Assembly: GCA_018056045.1 (NCBI GenBank)
Contig: JAGPGI010000208.1
Location: 1-5,489 of the forward strand
Length of the DNA: 5,489 bases
From: Paracoccus sp. (in: a-proteobacteria)
Lineage (GTDB): Bacteria; Pseudomonadota; Alphaproteobacteria; Rhodobacterales; Rhodobacteraceae
Direction of reading: 5' to 3'
Shown: one piece after another, positions 1 through 5,489 of the stretch
How positions within the stretch are numbered: position 1 is the stretch's first letter
How the letters are laid out: each line of letters starts with the position of its first letter
Translations under genes and position numbers: made by a program
The notes under the pieces: generated by a model
What the model was told of the DNA's origin: nothing
Seen by the model: only the letters and a program-made list of their open reading frames with translations
Database searches by the model: none

Positions 1-1165
1 GGCAAAGCCGCAAGGCCTCCTCGGCGACGAAGCCCATCAGGCTTGAGCCGCCGACAAGGATCACGCTGCCCACATCATTCGGCGCGACCCCGGCCATGCG
101 CAGGGTCTGGGCGGCGGCCTGGTATAAGTCGGCGCGGCAATCGCGCAGCGCCGCATCCAGCGCCTGCGGTGTCAGCACCTGCGCCAGCCCCGGCTCGATG
201 AACCCCATGGCAATGCGGCCCGCATCGCTGCCATTGGCGGCGATCTTGCCGCGCTCGACCGCAAAGGCCAGCTCATGGCCCAGTTCCTCATCCAGAACCG
301 TCACCAGCCGGCCCATCGTCCGCCGGTCATCGGCCATGCGCGCCATGTCAGCGGCCATGCGCCGGGTCTCGGGCGTGTAAAGAAACGGGATCTTGGCCCA
401 GGTCGCCAGATCGACATAGATGGCATTGGGCACCGGCAGCAGGCCCGGCCCCATCTCGCGCCGCAGTTTGCCGCCATGCCCCAGCGCAGGCATGGCATGG
501 GCCAGCGACACCAGCCGGTCGAGATCGGTGCCGCCCAGCCGGATGCCGTGATTGGCAAGGATCTGGACCGCATTGCCCATGCTGCGAAACACCGAGAAAT
601 CCGAGGTGCCGCCGCCGATATCGACGATCAGCCCGATCTCGCCGGCGCGGCCCAGCCCGTGGCTGGCCAGTGCCGCCGCCTCGGGTTCGGGCAGGAAATC
701 GACCGCATCGAACCCCGCCGCCAGATAGCAGCCGCGCAGGTCTTTCTCGGCCTGCGCGTCGCGTTCGGGGTCGTTGCTGTGAAAATGCACTGGCCGGCCC
801 GACAGCGCGCGACGAAAGCGCAGGCCTGACGCCGCCTCGGCGCGGGTCCGGAGTTCCGCCAGAAACGCCGTCACCACCTCGGAAAGCGTGCGCCGCCGCC
901 CCGAGATCAGCCGTGATTCATGAAACAGTGCCGTTCCCAGCACGCTTTTCAGCGCCCGCATGTAACGGCCCTCGGCGCCCTCGATCAGCGCATCCGAAGC
1001 AGCCTGACCGATGCGCATGGCGCCGCCGCGCGCGGGAAAGAAGACGGCGGTCGGCAGGGTTTCCGCCCCCGGCTCGATGGCAAGGCGGCGGACCTGACGG
1101 TCCAGCACCACGGCGGCGGCGGAATTCGATGTTCCGAAGTCAATGGCAAGCGTGTGATCGCGCAT
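1..1165 (-). CDS. Hsp70-family (YegD-like) ATPase, 3' end cut by window edge
   Basis: The first 388 codons of an actin-fold ATPase of the Hsp70 superfamily are present, and the gene runs off the left edge. Three nucleotide-binding signatures are visible. The phosphate-1 loop is near residues 8-15 (IDFGTSNS), phosphate-2 is at about 181-190 (VDIGGGTSDF), and the adenosine motif is at about 368-378 (VILVGGSSLMG). A PEPEAAAL segment at about 160-166 matches the PEPxAA element of Hsp70 proteins. Spacing and overall size resemble E. coli YegD (about 450 aa), in which the adenosine motif lies near the C-terminus and there is no canonical peptide-binding domain. By that comparison only some 35-45 residues are missing here. 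The ATG at 1165 is supported by the motif starting at residue 8 and by a GAGGGA-like ribosome site just upstream. The gene follows the LysR gene on the same strand after 60 bp and could be co-transcribed with it. Its cellular role is unknown; a cytoplasmic chaperone-like function is inferred from family only. Confidence 0.9.
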   Translation of the reverse strand, partial: MRDHTLAIDFGTSNSAAAVVLDRQVRRLAIEPGAETLPTAVFFPARGGAMRIGQAASDALIEGAEGRYMRALKSVLGTALFHESRLISGRRRTLSEVVTAFLAELRTRAEAASGLRFRRALSGRPVHFHSNDPERDAQAEKDLRGCYLAAGFDAVDFLPEPEAAALASHGLGRAGEIGLIVDIGGGTSDFSVFRSMGNAVQILANHGIRLGGTDLDRLVSLAHAMPALGHGGKLRREMGPGLLPVPNAIYVDLATWAKIPFLYTPETRRMAADMARMADDRRTMGRLVTVLDEELGHELAFAVERGKIAANGSDAGRIAMGFIEPGLAQVLTPQALDAALRDCRADLYQAAAQTLRMAGVAPNDVGSVILVGGSSLMGFVAEEALRLC

Positions 1166-1195
1166 CGCGTCCCTCTGGGCGGTCCTTGACGAAAG

Positions 1196-1224
1196 GCGGG
1201 GTGCTAGCGGCTTTCCCGCCCCGC
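1196..1224. other. weak GC hairpin between LysR and Hsp70-like genes
   Basis: A 6-bp inverted repeat (GCGGGG at 1196-1201, CCCCGC at 1219-1224) encloses a 17-nt loop in the 60-bp gap after the LysR stop codon. There is no U-tract after it on the minus strand, so it is a poor intrinsic terminator. In a genome this GC-rich, such a short stem could be chance. It is recorded because it is the only structure seen between the two co-directional genes. Confidence 0.2.
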
Positions 1225-1225
1225 T

Positions 1226-2191
1226 TCAAGCCATGGCGCCGGGCGCGGCTCCGGGCCGGGCGCTGCCGGAAATCGCCGCCAGCTTTTCGCGCAGCCGCGT
1301 GGCCAATGGCGACAGCGGCCGGCGCTTGAGATCCAGAAGGTAATAGGGCGTGACGCGGATATCGTCCGGCACCGGCAGAATGGCAAATCCGGCCGAAACC
1401 GGCGGACGGACCAGCAGCTCGGCGACCTCGACCGACATCGGCGCCACCGCGTCGCTTTGCGCAAGATAGGCGATGGTCAGCAAGAGCGACGGGCTCGAGA
1501 CGATGTTGCGCGGCTCGGGCAGGCCCACATCGGCGAAGGCCCCCAGCGCCGCCTCGCGGATCGGGGCGCCGCGCTGCTGCATGATCCATTCCTGATCGGC
1601 CAGTTCCACCATCGTCACCGAGGCCGCCCGGCTCAGCGGATGATCGGCGCGGACCAGAAAGCTGACCTTTTCGTCGCGCATCGGCAGGATGTTGAAATCC
1701 TGACTGTCGAATTCCGGCAGGATGCGGGCCAGAACGAAATCCATCTCGCCGGCCGCCAGACAGGTCAGCAGCTCGCGCGAGGGCATCACGTCGACGGTGA
1801 TATCGGCATCGGGCGCGCTTTGCTTGATTTCGCGGATCGCGCTGACGAGATAGCTGACGGCGGGGCCGGTCACCGCGCCCACCCGCACCGCGCCCCCCAT
1901 GCCGCTGCGCAGCGCCGCGACATCGGCGCCCATGCTCAGCATCTCGCACAGGATGGCATTGGCGCGACGCAAGACGGCACGGCCGATCTCGGTCGGCTCC
2001 ATGCCCTTGGGCAGGCGCAGGAACATGGGGGCGCCGACCAGCGCCTCGGCCTCGGCCAGCATGCGCGAGGCGGCGGGCTGGGTCATGCCCACGGTCTCGG
2101 CCGCCAGCTGCAACTGGCCGTGTTCGGCGATCTGCTGAATCAGGCGCAACTGCGCCGGCTTCAGCATCAGGCGGGTTGGCGGCTTTGACAT
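1226..2191 (-). CDS. LysR-type transcriptional regulator, GbpR-like, divergent from sugar-acid operon
   Basis: This encodes a 321-aa LysR-family regulator, a normal length for the family. The N-terminal winged helix-turn-helix spans about residues 10-70. It carries the characteristic AA-x8-PAASRMLAEAEALVG core (about 30-53) and the PKGMEPTEIG wing (61-70). A periplasmic-binding-protein-like effector domain follows from about 97 (GAVRVGAVTGP at 100-110) to about 305. The PKGMEPT signature and the VGAVTGP strand resemble the GbpR branch, whose known members control sugar or sugar-acid uptake and catabolism. The gene is transcribed away from the dehydratase-dehydrogenase pair. By the usual LysR arrangement it would regulate that pair and itself, with a sugar, lactone or keto-deoxy acid as the likely inducer (inference). 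The ATG at 2191 leaves nine residues before the helix-turn-helix region. The ribosome site is weak (GAAAG). The exact effector cannot be read from the sequence. Confidence 0.93.
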   Translation of the reverse strand: MSKPPTRLMLKPAQLRLIQQIAEHGQLQLAAETVGMTQPAASRMLAEAEALVGAPMFLRLPKGMEPTEIGRAVLRRANAILCEMLSMGADVAALRSGMGGAVRVGAVTGPAVSYLVSAIREIKQSAPDADITVDVMPSRELLTCLAAGEMDFVLARILPEFDSQDFNILPMRDEKVSFLVRADHPLSRAASVTMVELADQEWIMQQRGAPIREAALGAFADVGLPEPRNIVSSPSLLLTIAYLAQSDAVAPMSVEVAELLVRPPVSAGFAILPVPDDIRVTPYYLLDLKRRPLSPLATRLREKLAAISGSARPGAAPGAMA

Positions 2192-2224
2192 GACGCTTTC
2201 GCTATGCAGAATACGGAGAATATC

Positions 2225-2252
2225 ATTTTACCAGCATGTCGCTCTGTGGCTA
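2225..2252 (-). promoter_or_regulatory. candidate promoter of the LysR gene
   Basis: Read on the minus strand, TAGCCA (2252-2247) is followed after 16 bp by TAAAAT (2230-2225). The second element matches the -10 consensus at five of six positions and the first matches the -35 at four of six. Transcription would begin near 2218, giving a leader of about 27 nt before the ATG at 2191. It overlaps the candidate araD promoter, which would allow one LysR-bound site to repress its own gene while activating the operon. Motif match only. Confidence 0.4.
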
Positions 2253-2324
2253 GATCGAAACCGGCGCCCATAAGGGCGGCAGCGCGCCGCAGCGCGTCCG
2301 ACAGCAAGACACCGCCAACCGCCC

Positions 2325-2330
2325 AAAGGT
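2325..2330 (+). promoter_or_regulatory. ribosome binding site of araD
   Basis: AAAGGT ends six bases before the ATG at 2337. It is a partial Shine-Dalgarno match at normal spacing and supports this start, which also agrees with the N-terminus of related dehydratases (the PRKLRSQ-WYGG block begins about ten residues in). Confidence 0.55.
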
Positions 2331-2336
2331 CCAGCC

Positions 2337-4085
2337 ATGAGCAAGAATTTCACCCCCGCCCCCTGGCCCCGCAAACTGCGTTCGCAGCACTGGTATGGCG
2401 GCAATTCGCGCGACACCATCTATCACCGTGGCTGGCTGAAGAATCAGGGCTATCCGCATGACCTGTTCGACGGCCGCCCGGTCATCGGCATCATGAACAC
2501 CTGGGCCGACCTGACGCCCTGCAACGGCCACCTGCGCGAGCTGGCCGAAAAGGTCAAAGCCGGCGTCTGGGAAGCCGGTGGCTTCCCGGTCGAGGTGCCG
2601 GTTTTCTCGGCCAGCGAGAACACCTATCGCCCGACCGCGATGATGTATCGCAACCTTGCCGCCATGGCGGTCGAGGAAGCGATGCGCGCCCAGCCCATCG
2701 ACGGCGCGGTGCTGATGGTGGGCTGCGACAAGACCACGCCCAGTCTGCTGATGGGCGCGGCCTCGACCGACATTCCGTCCATCGTCGTCACCGGCGGGCC
2801 GATGCTGAACGGCTGGTTCCGGGGCGAACGTGTGGGCTCGGGCACGCATCTGTGGAAGTTTTCCGAGGCCGTGAAGGCCGGCGAGATGACGCAGGAAGAA
2901 TTCCTTGAGGCCGAACAGTCGATGAGCCGCTCGACCGGGACCTGCAACACCATGGGCACCGCCTCGACCATGGCCTCGATGGCCGAGGCGCTGGGGATGG
3001 CGCTGTCGGGCAACGCGGCGATTCCGGCGGTGGACAGCCGCCGCCGCGTCATGGCGCAGATGACCGGGCGGCGCATCGTGCAGATGGTCAAGGACGATCT
3101 GAAACCCAGCGACGTGATGACCCGCGAGGCGTTCGAAAACGCCATCCGCACCAATGGCGCCATCGGCGGCTCGACCAACGCGGTTATTCACCTGTTGGCG
3201 ATCGCGGGCCGGGTCGGGATCGACCTGACGCTGGACGATTGGGACCGGCTGGGGCGCGACGTCTCGACCATCGTGAACCTGATGCCCTCGGGCCAGTATC
3301 TGATGGAGGAATTCTTCTATGCCGGCGGGTTGCCCGTAGTCATCAAGCGGCTGGGCGAGGCGGGGCTTTTGAACAAGGACGCGCTGACCGTATCCGGCAA
3401 GACCATGTGGGATGAGGTCAAGGACGCCAAGAACTGGAACGAGGACGTGATCCTGCCCGCCGACAAGCCCCTGACCGAACATGGCGGAATCGCGGTCCTG
3501 CGCGGCAATCTGGCGCCCGATGGCGCGGTGCTGAAACCCTCGGCCGCCAGCCCGCATCTGATGAAGCATCGCGGCCCGGCCGTGGTGTTCGAGGATATCG
3601 ACGACTACAAGGCCCGCATCAACGACGACGCGCTGGAGATCGACGAAAACAGCGTCATGGTGCTGAAGATGTGCGGGCCTCGCGGCTATCCGGGCATGGC
3701 CGAGGTCGGCAATATGGGCCTGCCGCCCAAGGTGCTGAAAAAGGGCATCACCGACATGGTCCGCATCTCGGACGCGCGCATGTCCGGCACGGCCTATGGT
3801 ACCGTGGTCCTGCATACCTCGCCCGAGGCGGCGCGGGGCGGGCCGCTGGCCATCGTGCAGACTGGCGACATGATTGAACTGGACGTGGAAAACCGCCGCC
3901 TGCATCTGGACGTGCCGGATGCGGAAATCGCTCGCCGTCTGGCCGAATGGAAAAACCCCGCGCCGGTTCCGAATGGCGGCTATGCCCAGCTTTTCCATGA
4001 GCATGTCGAGGGCGCGGATACCGGGGCGGATTTCGACTTCCTGAAAGGTTGCCGGGGCCGCGAGGTCGGAAAGGACAGCCATTGA
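2337..4085 (+). CDS. araD: IlvD/Edd-family sugar-acid dehydratase, probable L-arabinonate dehydratase
   Basis: A 582-aa cytoplasmic [2Fe-2S] dehydratase predicted to remove water from L-arabinonate to give 2-keto-3-deoxy-L-arabinonate (EC 4.2.1.25). Cluster ligands are Cys62 (TPCNGH), Cys130 (GCDKTTPS) and Cys203 (GTCNTMGTAS). Candidate magnesium ligands are Glu94, Asp131, Lys132 (the carbamylated lysine of the family) and Glu456 (GMAEVGNM). The catalytic serine is Ser483 (ARMSGTAYG). As I recall the characterised Rhizobium leguminosarum enzyme, all of these sit at a constant offset of three residues, and the two proteins look very similar throughout, including the C-terminal GCRG-x2-VGKDSH. 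That enzyme also accepts D-galactonate and D-fuconate, so the physiological substrate here could be either sugar acid. Dihydroxyacid dehydratase (IlvD) of valine synthesis is less likely. The gene overlaps the next one by 1 nt. The symbol follows L-arabinonate dehydratase usage; in Azospirillum the same activity is called AraC, and araD elsewhere means an epimerase. Confidence 0.93.
   Translation: MSKNFTPAPWPRKLRSQHWYGGNSRDTIYHRGWLKNQGYPHDLFDGRPVIGIMNTWADLTPCNGHLRELAEKVKAGVWEAGGFPVEVPVFSASENTYRPTAMMYRNLAAMAVEEAMRAQPIDGAVLMVGCDKTTPSLLMGAASTDIPSIVVTGGPMLNGWFRGERVGSGTHLWKFSEAVKAGEMTQEEFLEAEQSMSRSTGTCNTMGTASTMASMAEALGMALSGNAAIPAVDSRRRVMAQMTGRRIVQMVKDDLKPSDVMTREAFENAIRTNGAIGGSTNAVIHLLAIAGRVGIDLTLDDWDRLGRDVSTIVNLMPSGQYLMEEFFYAGGLPVVIKRLGEAGLLNKDALTVSGKTMWDEVKDAKNWNEDVILPADKPLTEHGGIAVLRGNLAPDGAVLKPSAASPHLMKHRGPAVVFEDIDDYKARINDDALEIDENSVMVLKMCGPRGYPGMAEVGNMGLPPKVLKKGITDMVRISDARMSGTAYGTVVLHTSPEAARGGPLAIVQTGDMIELDVENRRLHLDVPDAEIARRLAEWKNPAPVPNGGYAQLFHEHVEGADTGADFDFLKGCRGREVGKDSH
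4068..4075 (+). promoter_or_regulatory. ribosome binding site deciding the dehydrogenase start
   Basis: GGAAAGGA lies inside the end of araD, nine bases before the ATG at 4085. It favours that ATG over an in-frame TTG at 4049, which would add a 12-residue extension ahead of the Rossmann strand and has no comparable site. Confidence 0.6.
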
Positions 4086-4996
4086 TGAAAGTCGCGCTTG
4101 TCGGCATCGGAAAGATCGCGCTGGACCAGCATGTGCCGGCGCTGACGGCCAGCCCCGACTGGGAACTGGCCGCCACCGTCTCGCGCCACGGCACCGTCGA
4201 GGGGGTCGAGGCATTTACCGGCATCCACCACATGCTTGAGGCGCGGCCCGATATCGCCGTCGTCTCATTGTGTCTGCCGCCGGTGCCGCGCTTTGCCGCC
4301 GCCGCCGCCGCGCTGCGGGCGGGACGGCATGTCATGCTGGAAAAGCCCCCCGGCGCCTCGCTGTCCGAGGTGCATGAATTGCAGGCCATCGCCCGCGATC
4401 AGGGCGTCACGCTCTACGCGACATGGCATTCGCGCGAGGCCCATGCGGTCGCCGCCGCCCGGCGCTGGCTGGCCGGCAAGCGCATCGACGAAGGCCGCAT
4501 CATCTGGCGCGAGGATGTGCGCAAGTGGCATCCCGGTCAGGACTGGATTTTCGAGGCCGGCGGCATGGGGGTCTTTGATCCCGGCATCAATGCGCTGTCG
4601 ATCCTGACCCATATCCTGCCCAGCCCGGCGCATCTGACCGGGGCCGAGCTGGATTTCCCTGCCAATCGCGAAGCCCCCATTGCCGCGCGGCTGACGATGA
4701 CCCAAGGCATCAGCGCCGATTTCGATTTCCGCCAGACCGGCCCGCAGACATGGGACATGGAGTTCCTGACCAATGGCGGCCGGCTTGCCCTGCGCATGGG
4801 CGGCAACCTGTTGGAAATCGACGGCCGACCCGCGGGTGGCGAGGATACGATCATGGGCGAATACCCGGCGCTTTACGCCCGGATGGCCAAGCTGGTCGCG
4901 GATGGTGCCTCGGATGTGGATCTGTCGCCGATGGTGCTGGTCGCGGACGCCTTTACGCTTGGCCGGCGCATGACCGTCGAGGCCTTTGAGTTCTAG
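4085..4996 (+). CDS. Gfo/Idh/MocA-family L-arabinose / D-galactose 1-dehydrogenase
   Basis: A 303-aa NAD(P)-dependent oxidoreductase. It probably oxidises the anomeric carbon of L-arabinose or D-galactose to the corresponding lactone, the first step of the route whose later step is the upstream dehydratase. The N-terminal Rossmann domain opens with KVALVGIGKIA (2-12, GxGxxA form). The family motif EKPPGA is at 86-91, with Lys87 the expected catalytic lysine. The GVFDPGINALSI segment (162-173) holds Asp165 and Asn169, matching in spacing the Asp and Asn that bind sugar in Azospirillum brasilense L-arabinose 1-dehydrogenase (about 309 aa). The EDVRKWHPGQ-WI block and EYPALYA also match that enzyme and Pseudomonas D-galactose dehydrogenase from memory. 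The start codon ATG overlaps the TGA of araD (TGATG), which implies one mRNA and translational coupling. Arabinose versus galactose preference cannot be settled from sequence, so no symbol is given. Confidence 0.9.
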   Translation: MKVALVGIGKIALDQHVPALTASPDWELAATVSRHGTVEGVEAFTGIHHMLEARPDIAVVSLCLPPVPRFAAAAAALRAGRHVMLEKPPGASLSEVHELQAIARDQGVTLYATWHSREAHAVAAARRWLAGKRIDEGRIIWREDVRKWHPGQDWIFEAGGMGVFDPGINALSILTHILPSPAHLTGAELDFPANREAPIAARLTMTQGISADFDFRQTGPQTWDMEFLTNGGRLALRMGGNLLEIDGRPAGGEDTIMGEYPALYARMAKLVADGASDVDLSPMVLVADAFTLGRRMTVEAFEF

Positions 4997-5029
4997 CCCG
5001 CGCTGACCAAAGGGCAGGAGTGACCTGAG

Positions 5030-5058
5030 TGCCATCGCCGAACCGCTCGGCGATGGCA
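5030..5058 (+). terminator. perfect 12-bp hairpin after the sugar operon, possible terminator
   Basis: TGCCATCGCCGA (5030-5041) is an exact inverted repeat of TCGGCGATGGCA (5047-5058) around a 5-nt loop ACCGC. It lies 34 bp after the stop codon of the dehydrogenase gene, where a terminator would be expected. The bases after it (GCAATCTTGTGC) contain no run of T, so a classical intrinsic terminator is only partly satisfied. It may instead be a stabilising 3' hairpin or a Rho-assisted stop. Confidence 0.6.
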
Positions 5059-5082
5059 GCAATCTTGTGCTCGCCGAGAGCC

Positions 5083-5100
5083 GGGGCCGGGGCCGGGGCC
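5083..5100 (+). repeat. GGGGCC hexamer repeated three times
   Basis: Three exact tandem GGGGCC units lie in the intergenic region, preceded by CC. The motif CCGGGGCCGG, present at 5081-5090 and 5087-5096, is the exact reverse complement of CCGGCCCCGG at 5117-5126. The stretch could therefore fold into a long-loop 10-bp hairpin in two registers. The three runs of four G fall one short of the four needed for an intramolecular G-quadruplex. No function is known; it may be slippage in GC-rich DNA. Confidence 0.7.
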
Positions 5101-5258
5101 GAGCCTCCTCCTTGCTCCGGCCCCGGGCGTCCAGAACCGCAGCATAGGCTCTGCCTAAGGCTTGGTGCAGAAAACGGTAATTTTCGGGTTTTCTTGCCGG
5201 GGCTAGGTTGGCTGCGGGATGTTTGCCGGTGTTTGCGGCCATCCTCCGCAACCCGGAA

Positions 5259-5264
5259 AAAGGA
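5259..5264 (+). promoter_or_regulatory. ribosome binding site of the monooxygenase-like gene
   Basis: AAAGGA ends seven bases before the ATG at 5272, a good match at ideal spacing. It fixes the start of the truncated gene at the right edge. No convincing promoter could be placed in the gap upstream. Confidence 0.7.
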
Positions 5265-5271
5265 CGCAGAA

Positions 5272-5489
5272 ATGTCAGTTGACAAGATCGACACGCTTGT
5301 CGTCGGTGCCGGCCAGGCAGGCATCGCCATGAGCGAGCATCTGGGCCGCGCCGGTATCCCGCATCTGGTGCTCGAGCGCAGCCGCATCGCCGAACGCTGG
5401 CGCTCCGAGCGGTGGGATTCGCTGGTCGCCAACGGTCCCGCCTGGCATGACCGCTTTCCCGGCATGGAGTTCGACGCCGCCCCCGACGC
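5272..5489 (+). CDS. FAD-dependent monooxygenase-like oxidoreductase, N-terminal part only
   Basis: Only 72 full codons are present before the right edge. The N-terminus is an FAD-binding Rossmann fold. A beta strand (DTLVVGAGQAG, 7-17) carries the GxGxxG loop Gly12/Gly14/Gly17, a helix follows, and the second strand ends in Glu35 (HLVLERS), the usual ligand of the FAD ribose. The next segment, ERWRSERWDSL followed by PAWHDRFPG (41-64), resembles the conserved W-x3-RWDSL-x6-P-W-x4-PG region of flavin-containing monooxygenase-like proteins of the CzcO group (putative flavoproteins linked to potassium transport or Baeyer-Villiger-type oxidation). The substrate cannot be inferred. It lies on the same strand as the sugar operon but 275 bp downstream, past a strong hairpin, so it is probably a separate transcription unit. 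Confidence 0.85.
   Translation, partial: MSVDKIDTLVVGAGQAGIAMSEHLGRAGIPHLVLERSRIAERWRSERWDSLVANGPAWHDRFPGMEFDAAPD

Larger units (their letters stand above)
2192..2336. promoter_or_regulatory. divergent control region between LysR gene and araD
   Basis: This 145-bp intergenic region lies between divergent start codons and contains a short AT-rich island (about 2201-2230) in an otherwise GC-rich window. A 6-bp direct repeat AGAATA occurs at 2208-2213 and 2217-2222, nine bases apart. I found no clean T-N11-A dyad, so the LysR operator is not pinned down. For the plus-strand operon two weak promoter fits exist. One is TTTACC (2227-2232) with an 18-bp spacer to TAGATC (2251-2256). The other is a perfect TTGACA (2185-2190) with a 16-bp spacer to CAGAAT (2207-2212), but it overlaps the first LysR codons. 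With the first promoter, the AGAATA repeat would lie roughly 40-55 bp upstream of the start point, where LysR activators usually contact DNA. Confidence 0.5.

Noticed and set aside
275..829. Plus-strand open frames opposite the Hsp70-like gene
   Set aside because: The minus strand encodes all three Hsp70 nucleotide-binding motifs across the same interval. The plus-strand products are compositionally biased and match nothing I know.
2276..2290. GCGGC/GCCGC hairpin in the araD leader as an attenuator or riboswitch
   Set aside because: It is a 5-bp stem in GC-rich DNA with no alternative fold, leader peptide or T-run. It does not resemble any riboswitch class I can recognise.
4049..4084. TTG start 36 bp upstream for the dehydrogenase
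   Set aside because: It would add a 12-residue basic extension before the Rossmann strand, lacks a good ribosome site, and overlaps araD more deeply. The ATG at 4085 has GGAAAGGA at proper spacing.
2250..4214. A 654-codon open frame on the minus strand opposite araD
   Set aside because: It is a shadow of the high-GC araD gene: residues are low-complexity Arg/His/Ala/Gly-rich with no domain, while the plus strand has every catalytic residue of the dehydratase family.
5145..5193. Possible IS end or relic (short inverted repeats TAGGC/GCCTA, GAAAA/TTTTC) in the last gap
   Set aside because: The repeats are only 5 bp, no matching partner end or target duplication was found, and no transposase fragment can be recognised.
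5181..5223. Promoter for the flavoprotein gene (for example TTTTCG with a 17-bp spacer to TAGGTT, or TTGCCG with an 18-bp spacer to GATGTT)
   Set aside because: Each pair matches the consensus at too few positions to be separated from chance.
4265..5251. A 328-codon minus-strand open frame covering the dehydrogenase and the following gap
   Set aside because: Most of it is antisense to the clear Gfo/Idh/MocA gene. The part in the gap (about 4997-5251) has no recognisable motif and no supporting ribosome site.

Overview
This is a GC-rich, gene-dense bacterial window. The strong G/C third-position bias and close matches to known alphaproteobacterial sugar-acid enzymes suggest an alphaproteobacterium. 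A Paracoccus/Rhodobacteraceae-type genome is my best guess, from composition and protein resemblance only. I see no RNA gene, CRISPR array or recognisable insertion sequence.

Layout. Positions 1-1165 (minus) hold most of a YegD-type Hsp70-family ATPase, cut by the left edge. Positions 1226-2191 (minus) encode a LysR-type regulator that reads toward the Hsp70-like gene, 60 bp away. A 145-bp divergent promoter region (2192-2336) separates it from a plus-strand pair. The first is an IlvD/Edd-family sugar-acid dehydratase that looks like L-arabinonate dehydratase (2337-4085). The second overlaps it by 1 nt and is a Gfo/Idh/MocA-family aldose 1-dehydrogenase of the L-arabinose/D-galactose type (4085-4996). 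A 275-bp intergenic stretch follows, with a perfect 12-bp hairpin (5030-5058) and a short GGGGCC repeat (5083-5100). The first 72 codons of an FAD-dependent monooxygenase-like gene begin at 5272 and run off the right edge.

How the genes work together. The dehydrogenase would oxidise L-arabinose (or D-galactose) to its lactone. After hydrolysis, the dehydratase would convert L-arabinonate (or D-galactonate) to the 2-keto-3-deoxy acid. These are two steps of a non-phosphorylative sugar oxidation pathway. The lactonase, the later enzymes and a transporter are not in the window. The divergent LysR regulator resembles the GbpR/sugar-catabolism branch and is the obvious candidate to control the pair. 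The Hsp70-like and monooxygenase genes have no evident link to this pathway.

The window reads as an ordinary catabolic locus. I found no convincing sign of an undescribed system. The more noteworthy points are the compact divergent control region, the hairpin and repeat in the last gap, and the Hsp70-like gene lying directly behind the regulator.
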